Shown: positions 32,682 through 41,138, numbered from the stretch's first letter. The stretch is 62,862 bases of DNA from Streptomyces sp. G-G2 (GCF_030063135.1 NZ_JASISO010000049.1:1-62862); one strand, 5' to 3'. Translations and numbers: made by a program. Notes: generated by a model from the sequence alone, not told the origin.

Positions 32682-34094
32682 CCGGAACAACGCCCCGCCA
32701 CCCGCGGCCCGCTCCGCCGTCAGCTCCGCGCCGTGGGCGCGGGCGATCTGCCGGGCCATGGCGAGGCCGAGGCCCGAGCCGGGGAGGGCGCGGGCCGTGT
32801 TCGCGCGGTAGAAACGGTCGAAGACGTACGGCAGGTCCTCCTCCGAGATGCCCCGGCCGTGGTCGCGCACGGTCAGCTCCGGGCGCCCGTCGGGGATGCT
32901 CAGCTCGACCTCCACCGGAAGCCCCGGCGGGCTGAACTTGGCCGCGTTGTCGAGCAGGTTGGCCAGCAGCCTGCTGAGCCGGGCCGGTACGCCGGGGACC
33001 GTGCCCCCGGCCGAGCGGGCGTCCTCGCCGACCCGCAGGACGAACGGCACGCTGGGCCAGTGCGTACGGGCCGCCGCCACCCCGTGCTCCAGCAGGGCCG
33101 CCAGCCGCACCCGCTCCACCAGCGGCTGCGGCTCCTCGTCCCGGGCCAGCTCGATCAGGTCGTTGACCAGCCCGGTCACCTCCCGCAGCTGCCGCCCGAG
33201 CGCCCCGCTCGCCCGGTCGCGCTGCTCGGGGGTCAGCCGGTCGGCCCGGGCCAGCAGTTCGGCGTTGGTCCGCAGCGCGGTGAGCGGGGTGCGCAGCTCG
33301 TGCGAGGCGTCGGCGACCAGCCGGCGCTGGGCGGTGACGGACTGCTCCAGCTCGCCCAGCATGGTGTTGAAGCTGTCCGCGAGCCGGGTGATCTCGTCCT
33401 CCCGCCCCGGCGGCGGCAGTTCGATCCGGTGCCGGGGGTCGCGGGTCGCGGCGATCCGTTCCGCGGTGGCGGTGAGCCGGGTGACCGGCGCCAGACCGGT
33501 CCGCGACACCCAGTACCCGAGCCCGGCGGCGAGCAGCACTCCGGCCGCGCCCGTCAGCAGCAGCCAGCCGGCGGCCTCGGCGATGCCGTCCTCCACGGTG
33601 TCGGCCCGCAGCGTCACCTGCAGGGCCCGCCCGGGTGCGAAGTCGGTGGTCAGCGTTCTGGCGGAGTACCCCGACGGCAGGCGGACGTTCGTGTAGTACG
33701 GCGCCCGTTCGCCCGCGGCGACCTCCCGGGCCCGCGCGTCGACCGGCAGCAGGAAGCCCTTCGCCGGGTCCCGCCCCGGATCCTCCGGCACCACCTGCGC
33801 GCAGGCGGGCGCCGCCAGGTACCGGCATTCCCCGGCCAGGACCCCGGGTCCGGCCCCCGCGTCGCGCTGCGCGGCGAGCCGGGCGGACTGGGTGAGGGTG
33901 AGGTCGAGCTGGTGGTAGAGCGCGGAGCGTACGACGACGAACGCGGCCACGCACACCCCCAGCGCGACGAACGCGACGGCGGCGGTGACGGCCAGCGCCA
34001 GCCGGGTCCGCAGCGGGCGGCGCCGCCGCCAGGCCGCGCCGAGACCGCGCCTGCCGCCGCGCGCGCCGTCGCGCCCGCCCCTGCGCCCGCTCAC
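32637..34094 (-). CDS. Two-component sensor histidine kinase
   Basis: 485 aa from GTG 34094, which overlaps the regulator stop (GTGTGA). It has an N-terminal Arg-rich segment, TM1 (about 30-52), an extracytoplasmic domain (about 53-170) with two Cys (GECRYLAAPACAQ) that could form a disulfide, TM2 (about 172-195) and HAMP. HisKA follows with the phospho-His in DASHELRTPLTALRTN, then HATPase boxes N (NLLDNAAKF), G1 (DHGRGI), and G2 (GSGLGLAM). The signal is unknown. It pairs with the regulator directly upstream, and its 3' end overlaps MscS by 45 bp. Confidence 0.95.
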   Translation of the reverse strand: MSGRRGGRDGARGGRRGLGAAWRRRRPLRTRLALAVTAAVAFVALGVCVAAFVVVRSALYHQLDLTLTQSARLAAQRDAGAGPGVLAGECRYLAAPACAQVVPEDPGRDPAKGFLLPVDARAREVAAGERAPYYTNVRLPSGYSARTLTTDFAPGRALQVTLRADTVEDGIAEAAGWLLLTGAAGVLLAAGLGYWVSRTGLAPVTRLTATAERIAATRDPRHRIELPPPGREDEITRLADSFNTMLGELEQSVTAQRRLVADASHELRTPLTALRTNAELLARADRLTPEQRDRASGALGRQLREVTGLVNDLIELARDEEPQPLVERVRLAALLEHGVAAARTHWPSVPFVLRVGEDARSAGGTVPGVPARLSRLLANLLDNAAKFSPPGLPVEVELSIPDGRPELTVRDHGRGISEEDLPYVFDRFYRANTARALPGSGLGLAMARQIARAHGAELTAERAAGGGALFRLAFGGGAARGVGSR

Positions 34095-34807
34095 ACCGTG
34101 TCCAGCCGGTAGCCGACCCCGTGCACGGTGTGGACCAGCCGTGGTTCGCCCGCCGCCTCCAGCTTCCGGCGCAGGTAACCGACGTACACGGCGAGGGAGT
34201 TGGAGTCCGGCCCGAAGTCCCGTCCCCACACCAGCTCCAGGATCAGTTCGCGCGGCAGCACCTGCCCGGGGTGGCGCAGCAGGAGTTCGAGCAGGGCGGC
34301 CTCGGTCCGGCTGAACTCCAGGTTCCGGCCCCCGCGCCGCCCGGTCCGCGTCTCCGGGTCGAGGACGAGGTCGGCGTAGCCGAGTTCGGCCGGGCCGCCC
34401 GCCGGTTCCGGCGCGGCCCGCCGCAGCAGCGCCCGGACCCGGGCCACCAGCTCGTCCAGCGCGAACGGCTTGACCAGGTAGTCGTCCGCCCCCGCCTCCA
34501 GCCCGTCGACCCGCTCGCTGACCGACCCGAGCGCGGTGAGGACCAGTACGGGCGTACGGTCGCCCAGCGCCCTCAGCTGACGGCACACTCCGAGCCCGTC
34601 GAGGACCGGCATCATCACGTCCAGCACGAGCGCGTCGGGCTGCCAGGCCCCGACCTCGGCGAGCGCGGCCAGCCCGTCGGCGGCCCCCCGTACCTCGTAC
34701 CCCTCGACCGCGAGCCCGTCCTCGACGGCGGCCCGCACCTCGGGCTCGTCGTCGACCACCAGGATCCGCTGACCACCGCTCGGCTGACCGCTCGACTGAC
34801 TACTCAT
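34091..34807 (-). CDS. OmpR/PhoB-family response regulator
   Basis: 238 aa. The receiver domain (about 14-125) has acidic pair DDEP, phospho-acceptor Asp in ALVLDVMMPVLDG, Thr in LTALG and Lys in YLVKPF. The winged-helix DNA-binding domain (about 140-238) carries LEFSRTEAALLELLLRHPGQVLPRELI and VYVGYLRRKL. It is followed without gap by its kinase. It is divergent from the murG-like gene; direct repeats CTTAG-N6-CTTAG in the 73-bp spacer fit an OmpR-type operator. Confidence 0.96.
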   Translation of the reverse strand: MSSQSSGQPSGGQRILVVDDEPEVRAAVEDGLAVEGYEVRGAADGLAALAEVGAWQPDALVLDVMMPVLDGLGVCRQLRALGDRTPVLVLTALGSVSERVDGLEAGADDYLVKPFALDELVARVRALLRRAAPEPAGGPAELGYADLVLDPETRTGRRGGRNLEFSRTEAALLELLLRHPGQVLPRELILELVWGRDFGPDSNSLAVYVGYLRRKLEAAGEPRLVHTVHGVGYRLDTV

Positions 34808-34841
34808 GGAACAAAGAGTGCCAAACAGCCCGAAGGCTTCC

Positions 34842-34858
34842 TCTTAGAACCTTCTTAG
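34842..34858. promoter_or_regulatory. Direct repeat, candidate response-regulator operator
   Basis: TCTTAG at 34842-34847 and TCTTAG at 34853-34858 are 11 bp apart, one DNA turn, on the same face. Their setting is the 73-bp divergent spacer between the response-regulator gene and the murG-like gene. OmpR-family regulators bind such tandem half-sites. Binding by this regulator is inference. Confidence 0.55.
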
Positions 34859-34880
34859 GGCGCACCGGGAGTGTGCGGCC

Positions 34881-36059
34881 ATGACCACACCACTCTCCGT
34901 CGTGATCGGTGCGGGCGGCACCGGCGGCCACATCTACCCGGGGCTCGCGCTCGCCGAGGCGCTGCGCGCCGCCGCCCCCGGGGCGGTCATCTCGTTCATC
35001 GGGACCGAACGCGGTCTGGAGACCGAGCTGATCCCCGGCGCGGGCTACCGGCTGCACACCGTCGACATGATCCCCTTCGATCCCTCGCTCGGCGCGAAGC
35101 GCTACCTGCTGCCCGCGGCCCTGCTGCGGTCGGCGGGCCAGGCCCGTACGGTCATCCGCGCCCAGCGCGCGCAGGTCGTCGTCGGGATGGGCGGCTACCC
35201 GAGCGCGCCCGCCGTACTGGGCGCCCGGCTGGCCGGGCTGCCCGCCGTGATCCACGAGTCCAACGCGGTGCCCGGCCGGGCCAACCAGTTCGCGGCCCGG
35301 CTCACCCCGCACATCGCGGTCGCCTTCGACCGCAGCCGGGAGCACCTGGCGGGCGGCGCGCGGGCGCTGACCACCGGAATGCCGATCTCCGCGGCGCTGG
35401 CCGGGCTCGCGCGACGGGACCGGCCGCAGCGGGAGGCGCTGCGCGCCGAGGCCCGGCGGGCGCTGCGGGTGCCCGCGGGACGGCGGCTCGTGGTGTTCAA
35501 CGGGGGCAGCCTGGGCGCCGTACGCCTGACCGGGGCCGCGACCGCGCTGGCCGGGCTCTGGCAGCACCGGAACGACGTGCAGCTGCTGATCAAGACCGGG
35601 CCGAAGGCGCTGCCCGGGGCCGTCACGGACCTCGCGGCGACCGGCGGGCAGCGGATCGCGCGGGCCGTGCCCTACCTCGACCGGATGGACCTGGTCTACG
35701 CGGCGGCCGACCTGGTGGTGTGCCGCGCGGGTTCGGCGACCGTCGCGGAACTGGCCGCGACCGGGGTCCCGGCCGTGCTGGTGCCCTACCCGCACGCGCC
35801 CGGCGACCACCAGACGCACAACGCCCGGGTGCTGTCCGACGCGGGCGCGGGCCTGCTGCTGGCCGACGGCGACGCCACGGCCGACCGGCTCGCCGCACTG
35901 GTCGGACCGCTGCTGGCCGATCCGGCGCGGCTGACCGCCATGGCCGGGGCCGCAGACCCGGGCCCGCACGCGCGGGCCGCCGAACTCCTGGCCGCCGAGG
36001 TCCTGCGGGTCTCCGGCCTCCCCCTCCCCTCCCCCTCCTCCCACCTGGAGCACGCATGA
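34881..36059 (+). CDS. MurG-like N-acetylglucosaminyltransferase, second copy
   Basis: 392 aa, GT28/MurG family. The N-terminal acceptor domain has GAGGTGGHIYPGLALAEAL, FIGTERGLET and IHESNAVPGRANQ, and the UDP-sugar domain has FNGGSLGAVR, CRAGSATVAEL and PHAPGDHQTHNA. All three nucleotide/lipid motifs are kept, so it should be active on a lipid-linked sugar. The canonical murG is at 52560-53654, so this is a paralogue; the GGS-L-GA and PGDHQTHNA motifs differ from GGS-Q-GA and NGEQRLNA there. Its TGA overlaps the ATG of the LegB-like gene. Possible roles are conditional lipid II synthesis or another glycolipid (inference). Confidence 0.9.
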   Translation: MTTPLSVVIGAGGTGGHIYPGLALAEALRAAAPGAVISFIGTERGLETELIPGAGYRLHTVDMIPFDPSLGAKRYLLPAALLRSAGQARTVIRAQRAQVVVGMGGYPSAPAVLGARLAGLPAVIHESNAVPGRANQFAARLTPHIAVAFDRSREHLAGGARALTTGMPISAALAGLARRDRPQREALRAEARRALRVPAGRRLVVFNGGSLGAVRLTGAATALAGLWQHRNDVQLLIKTGPKALPGAVTDLAATGGQRIARAVPYLDRMDLVYAAADLVVCRAGSATVAELAATGVPAVLVPYPHAPGDHQTHNARVLSDAGAGLLLADGDATADRLAALVGPLLADPARLTAMAGAADPGPHARAAELLAAEVLRVSGLPLPSPSSHLEHA

Positions 36060-37060
36060 CCACGCGAACGAACTGGACCGGCCGCACCGTACTCGTCACC
36101 GGAGCGGAGGGGTTCATCGGCTCCACGCTGGTCGACCTGCTCGTGGAGCGGGGCGCCCGGGTGCGGGCCCTCGTGCACTACAAGCCGTACGCCGACAAGG
36201 GCCACCTGGCGCGCTACCTCGCCGATCCGGACGGACCCGTGGAGATGTGGGCGGGCGACGTCCGCGACGCGGGGCGGGTCAGTGACGCGGTGGCCGGGTG
36301 CGACACCGTGTTCCACCTGGCGGCGCTGATCGGGATCCCGTACAGCTACGTATCGCCGGGTGCCTACGTCCAGACGAACGTGACCGGCACCGAGAACGTC
36401 GCCGAGGCCTGCCGTCGGCACGAGGTGCGGCGGCTGGTCCACACCTCGACCAGCGAGGTGTACGGGACGGCGCTGACGGCGCCGATCGCGGAGACCCACC
36501 CGCTCCAGCCGCAGTCGCCGTACTCGGCGTCGAAGATCGGCGCGGACATGATGGCACTCTCCTTCCACCACGCCTTCGAGCTGCCGGTGACGGTGGTGCG
36601 CCCGTTCAACACCTACGGCGTGCGGCAGTCGGCGCGGGCCGTGATCCCGTCGATCCTGGCGCAGCTGCACTCCGGGGCCCGGGAGATCCGCCTGGGCTCG
36701 CTGACCCCGACGCGGGACTTCACGTACGTGACGGACACCGCCGAGGGGTTCCTGGCGGTCGCCGAGTGCGACCGGGCGCTGGGCGAGGTGGTGAACCTCG
36801 GGTCCGGGCGGGAGATCTCCATCGGGGACCTGGCCCGGGCCCTGATCACGGCCTCGGGCCGGGACGCGGAGGTCGTGGTCGACCGCTCGCGGCTGCGGCC
36901 GTCGGGCAGCGAGGTCCAGCGCCTCCTGTCGGACAACTCCCGCGCCCGCGACTGGGCGGGCTGGCACCCGCGCGTCCCCCTGACGGAGGGCCTCTCCCTG
37001 ACCTCGTCCTGGATAGCCGCCCACCCCCACCTCTTCACCCCGGACCGCTACCAGGTGTAG
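36056..37060 (+). CDS. LegB-like NAD-dependent sugar-nucleotide 4,6-dehydratase/epimerase
   Basis: 334 aa extended SDR. NAD site VTGAEGFIGSTLVD, catalytic Ser in HTSTSEVYGTA, and Tyr-Lys in SPYSASKIGADMMA. HLAALIGIPYSY, RPFNTYGVRQSARAVIP, LGSLTPTRDFTYVTDTAEGF and VNLGSGREISIGDLA match, from memory, the LegB (UDP-GlcNAc 4,6-dehydratase) branch. It should produce a 4-keto-6-deoxy-HexNAc nucleotide or a 4-epimer. It overlaps the murG-like gene by 4 bases, so the two act together. No other legionaminic-acid genes lie nearby. Confidence 0.88.
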   Translation: MTTRTNWTGRTVLVTGAEGFIGSTLVDLLVERGARVRALVHYKPYADKGHLARYLADPDGPVEMWAGDVRDAGRVSDAVAGCDTVFHLAALIGIPYSYVSPGAYVQTNVTGTENVAEACRRHEVRRLVHTSTSEVYGTALTAPIAETHPLQPQSPYSASKIGADMMALSFHHAFELPVTVVRPFNTYGVRQSARAVIPSILAQLHSGAREIRLGSLTPTRDFTYVTDTAEGFLAVAECDRALGEVVNLGSGREISIGDLARALITASGRDAEVVVDRSRLRPSGSEVQRLLSDNSRARDWAGWHPRVPLTEGLSLTSSWIAAHPHLFTPDRYQV

Positions 37061-37109
37061 CCGCCGGTGACCCCGGGGCGACAACGGCCCGGCCCGCGTG
37101 CGAGGCGCG

Positions 37110-37125
37110 GGGTCCGGGCGGACCC
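37110..37125 (+). terminator. Small hairpin after the LegB-like gene
   Basis: GGGTCC and GGACCC pair around a GGGC loop, 50 bp after the stop codon of the LegB-like gene and before the antiporter gene. It is a weak terminator candidate. Confidence 0.35.
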
Positions 37126-37187
37126 CCGGGGGCGGGGTGTGCGTGTGCCGGTGCGTCCGGCGTCGGCGGATACGGCAGGGTGAGGGG

Positions 37188-38780
37188 GTGGATCAGCTCG
37201 CCCTTCTCTTCGTACTCCTGCTCGGGGCCGTCGTCACCGTACCGCTCGGGGACCGGCTCGGGCTGCCCTCGCCCGTACTGATGACCATCGGGGGGGTGAT
37301 ACTGGCCCTCGTACCGGCCGTGCCGAATGTCGACATCCCACCCGAGTACATCCTGCCGCTCGTCCTGCCACCGCTGCTGTACGCCTCCGTGCAGCGCACT
37401 TCCTGGCGGCAGTTCGCGGCCAACGTCCGGCCCATCCTCCTGCTCGCCGTGGCCCTCGTCTTCGTGACCACCGCCGCCGTGGCCGTCGTCGCGCACGCCG
37501 TGGTGCCCGGGCTGCCGATCGCCGCCGCCGTCGCGCTCGGCGCGCTCGTCGCCCCGCCCGACCCGGTAGCGGCCACCGCCGTCGCCGGCTCGCTGGGCCT
37601 GCCCCGCCGGATGGTGTCCATCCTGGAGGGCGAAGGCCTCTTCAACGACGTCACCGCCATCGTGCTCTACCACGTGGCCATCGCGGCGGCCGTCAGCGGC
37701 AGCTTCTCCTGGCCCGGCGCGCTCGGCGAGTTCGTCCTGTCCGCCGTGGTCGCCGTGGCCGTCGGACTCGCCCTCGGCTGGGCCGCCAACCGGCTCATGG
37801 GGCTGCTCGGCGACGCCACCCTGCAGATCGGGCTGACCCTGCTGGTGCCGTTCGTGGCGTACGTGGTCGCCGAGGAACTCCAGGGATCGGGGGTCCTGGC
37901 CGTACTGACCACCGCCCTGTTCCTCGCCGAATACGCCACGGACGCCGACGACGTTCTCGGCCGCCTCGCCGGGCACACCTTCTGGGAAGTCGTCGACATG
38001 CTGGTCACCGGCGTCGCCTTCGGCTTGATCGGCCTGGAGCTGCACCACGTCTTCGGTACGGCGAGCGGCCGGGAGTGGCGGATGGTCGGCTGGGCGGCCG
38101 CCGTCATCGCGGTCGTGGTCGGCGTACGGCTGCTGTGGCTGATGCCCGCGTCCTGGCTGGCGAGGAGGCTCCACGACCGGCGCGACGTGGACGAGGAGAT
38201 CCCGATCAGCTGGCGGGAGAGCGTGGTGATGTGGTGGGCCGGGATGCGGGGGGTGGCGTCGGTGGCACTGGCCCTGGCCATCCCGTACAAGACGGACGGC
38301 GGGGAATCCTTCCCGGTCCGCGATGAGATCGTCTTCATCGCCTTCGCCGTGATCATGATGACCCTGGTGCTCCAGGGGCTCACCCTGCCGTGGCTGGTGC
38401 GGAAGCTGGGGGTGGAGGCGGACCCGGACGCGGACCGGGAGTTCGAGCGGGCTCTGGCGATCCGCGCCGCCAGGGCCGCCAAGCGGCGGCTGAAGGAGAT
38501 CGAGGAGGTGGAGCGGCTCCCGGACGACCTCATCGAGCAGTTGCACCGGCGGGCCTACGACGTCGGAGCCAGGATCAGTCCCGACATGGTCGACGAGGAA
38601 CGGCGCGAGGCGTACGCGAAGCGGGTGGAGCGGATCCGGGACGTCCAGCGGATCCAGCGCGAGATGATGTCCGCCGCGCGGCACGAGGTGCTGGCGGCCC
38701 GGAGCGAGCCGGGAGCGGACCCGGAGATCGTGGACCGAGTACTGCGCCACCTGGACGTGCGAAGCCTCCGCAACCCCTAG
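37188..38780 (+). CDS. CPA1-type Na+/H+ antiporter
   Basis: 530 aa from a GTG at 37188 with AGGGTGAGGGG directly before it; the open frame starts 30 codons earlier but is not typical. There are about 12 hydrophobic spans. The ion site shows APPDPVAATAVA and ILEGEGLFNDVTAIVLY (the CPA1 Asn-Asp pair). A cytosolic C-terminal tail of about 120 residues (RAAKRRLKEIEEVERLP...) is charged and helical, probably regulatory. It exchanges Na+ (or K+) for protons in pH or salt homeostasis. Confidence 0.94.
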   Translation: MDQLALLFVLLLGAVVTVPLGDRLGLPSPVLMTIGGVILALVPAVPNVDIPPEYILPLVLPPLLYASVQRTSWRQFAANVRPILLLAVALVFVTTAAVAVVAHAVVPGLPIAAAVALGALVAPPDPVAATAVAGSLGLPRRMVSILEGEGLFNDVTAIVLYHVAIAAAVSGSFSWPGALGEFVLSAVVAVAVGLALGWAANRLMGLLGDATLQIGLTLLVPFVAYVVAEELQGSGVLAVLTTALFLAEYATDADDVLGRLAGHTFWEVVDMLVTGVAFGLIGLELHHVFGTASGREWRMVGWAAAVIAVVVGVRLLWLMPASWLARRLHDRRDVDEEIPISWRESVVMWWAGMRGVASVALALAIPYKTDGGESFPVRDEIVFIAFAVIMMTLVLQGLTLPWLVRKLGVEADPDADREFERALAIRAARAAKRRLKEIEEVERLPDDLIEQLHRRAYDVGARISPDMVDEERREAYAKRVERIRDVQRIQREMMSAARHEVLAARSEPGADPEIVDRVLRHLDVRSLRNP

Positions 38781-38796
38781 CCCGCGGGAGCAAACT

Positions 38797-38919
38797 CAGC
38801 CCCGCCGGCGTTTGAGGCGCCGCCGGAGGCACCCCCGACCCACCAGGGCACAACCGGCCCCGCCACGGGCACACCCCGCCCCGCGGGAGGCGGGAGGAGC
38901 CTGCCCGGCGCTTGAGGGC
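38797..38919. repeat. Dispersed intergenic repeats between antiporter and GNAT genes
   Basis: 38797-38830 is a 34-bp element starting CAGCCCCGCCGGCGTTTGAG and ending GCCGGAGGC, identical to 46024-46057. A variant at 38898-38919 (AGCCTGCCCGGCGCTTGAGG) lies 67 bp further. The element contains the dyad GCCGGCG...CGCCGCCGGAGGC and follows the stop codon of the antiporter gene. It may serve as a 3'-end or terminator-like element. Confidence 0.75.
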
Positions 38920-38933
38920 AACCACGGACAGGC

Positions 38934-39410
38934 CTAGCGCAGCGGCCGCCGCATCGAGCGGTGCGGCATGCCCGCGTCGTCGAACTCCGGCCCGTACGCC
39001 ACGTACCCGAGCCGCTCGTAGAACCCGAGCGCGTGCGTCTGCGCCCCGAGGTCCACCGCACCCAGCCCCAGCCGGCCGGCCTCCGCCTCGATGGCACGGA
39101 CCAGCGCGGCCCCGACCCCCAGACCGCGCGCGGCCCTCGTCACGGCCAGCCGGCCGAGCGAGCCCACGTCCGGGGAACCGGTCTTGCCGAGCGCCGCCCG
39201 GCCGTGGAGCAGCCGCCCCGTGCCGAGCGGGCCGTCCGGGCCCACCGCCAGGACGTGGACCGCGCCCGCGTCGTAGGCGTCGTACTCAAGGGACTCCGGC
39301 ACCGACTGCTCGATCACGAAGACCTCGGTCCGTACGGCGAAGCAGGCGGCCCGGTCGGCCTCCGACTCCGCGACCCGGACCTCGTAGGCGACGCGCCCCG
39401 CCACGCTCAC
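38934..39410 (-). CDS. GNAT family N-acetyltransferase
   Basis: 158 aa from a GTG at 39410 that overlaps the rluD stop by three bases; a GTG at 39404 is also possible. The acetyl-CoA binding motif A is visible as RLAVTRAARGLGVGAALVRAIEAEA (R/Q-x-x-G-x-G/A), and HALGFYERLGYVAYG is motif B. VFVIEQSVPESLEYD is the ElaA-like N-terminal region. The substrate is not known. It is probably co-translated with rluD. Confidence 0.92.
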   Translation of the reverse strand: MSVAGRVAYEVRVAESEADRAACFAVRTEVFVIEQSVPESLEYDAYDAGAVHVLAVGPDGPLGTGRLLHGRAALGKTGSPDVGSLGRLAVTRAARGLGVGAALVRAIEAEAGRLGLGAVDLGAQTHALGFYERLGYVAYGPEFDDAGMPHRSMRRPLR

Positions 39411-40348
39411 TCGCTCTCGGCGCGGATCACGTCCAGCGCGTGCTGGAGGTCGGCCGGGTAGGTGCTCGAGAACTCGACCCACCGGCCGTCCGACGGGTGC
39501 TCGAAGCCCAGGCGCACCGCGTGCAGCCACTGCCGGGTCAGGCCCAGCCGCTTGGAGATCGTCGGGTCGGCACCATAGGTCAGGTCGCCCACGCAGGGGT
39601 GCCGGTGCGCCGACATGTGCACGCGGATCTGGTGCGTACGGCCCGTCTCCAGCTTGATGTCGAGCAGCGAGGCCGCCCGGAACGCCTCGATGAGGTCGTA
39701 GTGGGTGACCGAGGGCTTGCCCTCCTGGGTCACGGCCCACTTCCAGTCCGAGCTGGGGTGGCGGCCGATGGGGGCGTCGATGGTGCCGCTCATCGGGTCC
39801 GGGTGGCCCTGGACCAGCGCGTGGTAGCGCTTGTCCACGACGCGCTCGCGGAACTGCTGCTTGAGCGAGGTGTAGGCGCGCTCGGACTTGGCGACGGCCA
39901 TCAGGCCGGAGGTGCCGACGTCGAGGCGGTGCACCACGCCCTGGCGCTCGGAGGCACCGGAGGTGGAGATGCGGTACCCGGCCGCGGCGAGACCACCGAT
40001 GACGGTGGTGCCGGTCCAGCCGGGGCTGGGGTGGGCGGCGACGCCCACGGGCTTCATGACCACGACGATGTCGTCGTCGTCATGGACGATCTCCATGCCC
40101 TCGACGGGCTCGGCGACCAGTTCGACCGGACGCGGTGGGGCGGGCATCTCGACTTCGAGCCAGGCGCCGCCGTGCACACGCTCGGACTTCCCGACGACAC
40201 TGCCGTCGACCGACACCTTCCCGGCCGAGGCCAGTTCGGCCGCCTTCGTCCGGGAAAACCCGAACATACGGGCGATCGCAGCGTCGATGCGCTCGCCTTC
40301 GAGGCCGTCGGGAACAGGCAGGGTTCGGATCTCGGGAATCGTACTCAC
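39407..40348 (-). CDS. rluD: RluD-type pseudouridine synthase
   Basis: 313 aa. I chose the GTG at 40348 (VSTIPEIRTLPVPDGLEGERID); the frame goes 15 codons further up without a ribosome site. An S4 RNA-binding domain (about 18-75) is followed by the RluA-type catalytic domain with the Asp nucleophile in VVHRLDVGTSGLMAVAKS. KRYHALVQG, ETGRTHQIRVHMSAHRHPCVGD and LHAVRLGFEHP are the other conserved motifs. It probably modifies 23S rRNA helix 69. It follows lspA on the minus strand, separated by 130 bp. Confidence 0.95.
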   Translation of the reverse strand: MSTIPEIRTLPVPDGLEGERIDAAIARMFGFSRTKAAELASAGKVSVDGSVVGKSERVHGGAWLEVEMPAPPRPVELVAEPVEGMEIVHDDDDIVVVMKPVGVAAHPSPGWTGTTVIGGLAAAGYRISTSGASERQGVVHRLDVGTSGLMAVAKSERAYTSLKQQFRERVVDKRYHALVQGHPDPMSGTIDAPIGRHPSSDWKWAVTQEGKPSVTHYDLIEAFRAASLLDIKLETGRTHQIRVHMSAHRHPCVGDLTYGADPTISKRLGLTRQWLHAVRLGFEHPSDGRWVEFSSTYPADLQHALDVIRAESE

Positions 40349-40478
40349 CTGTCGAGTATGCAGGACAAGACCGCTCGCCCGATCCGCGATCACGGTCCGG
40401 GCGGCTCCCGGAGCGGCCCGGAGCCGGTCCCCGGACGGTCCCGCCCGCTCCCCGGTCCGGTCCTCGCCCGGTCCCCGC

Positions 40479-41042
40479 TCAGTCCTTGTGGACGGTGCCG
40501 TCCGGGTCCAGACCCTTGAAGGAGAGCAGCACGATCAGGATCCCGCCGCACACGATCGCCGAGTCCGCGAGGTTGAAGACGGCGAAGTGCGCGGGCGCGA
40601 TGAAGTCGACCACGGCGCCCCGGAAGACCCCCGGGGACCGGAAGATCCGGTCGGTGAGGTTGCCGAGGGCGCCGCCCAGCAGCAGTCCCAGCGCGATCGC
40701 CCAGGGCAGGCTGTAGAGCTTGCGCGCCAGTCGCACGATCACCACGATCACCCCGGCCGCGATGCAGGTGAAGATGATCGTGAAGGCCTCGCCGAAGCCG
40801 AAGGCGGCCCCGGGATTACGGATGGCGTCCAGCTTGAGCACATCACCGATGAGCCGGATCGGCGCCTGGTGCTCCAGCTTCGCGACCACCAGCATCTTGC
40901 TGCCCAGGTCGAGGAGGTACGCGAGCACCGCCACGATGAGCAGTGCCGCGATCCGCCGATGCCCCCTGGGCCGCTCGGACTCCGGCTGGGGGGTGTCGTC
41001 CCCGACCTCGGGCGTACCGATGATGCGCTCCGCCTCTGACAC
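40479..41042 (-). CDS. lspA: Prolipoprotein signal peptidase II
   Basis: 187 aa from a GTG at 41042. A charged N-terminal extension (about residues 1-30) precedes four membrane spans. The aspartic catalytic pair is in GGALGNLTDRIF and FAVFNLADSAI, and NPGAAFGFG and VDFIAP are the other LspA motifs. It cleaves signal peptides from diacylglyceryl-modified lipoproteins in the plasma membrane. It precedes rluD in the usual lspA-rluD order and follows the DksA-like gene by 96 bp. Confidence 0.96.
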   Translation of the reverse strand: MSEAERIIGTPEVGDDTPQPESERPRGHRRIAALLIVAVLAYLLDLGSKMLVVAKLEHQAPIRLIGDVLKLDAIRNPGAAFGFGEAFTIIFTCIAAGVIVVIVRLARKLYSLPWAIALGLLLGGALGNLTDRIFRSPGVFRGAVVDFIAPAHFAVFNLADSAIVCGGILIVLLSFKGLDPDGTVHKD

Positions 41043-41138
41043 GTGAGTCCCTCGAACTAGCTCGAACCAGGATGCCGCCGGGCTCCTGAAGATCCGGGAG
41101 ACCCTGAACAGAACACGAGGGTACGTCAGGAGGCCGTT

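Noticed and set aside
40349..40478. Repeated CCGGTCC motifs between lspA and rluD as an operator array
   Set aside because: Spacing is irregular and the motif is expected by chance at this base composition.
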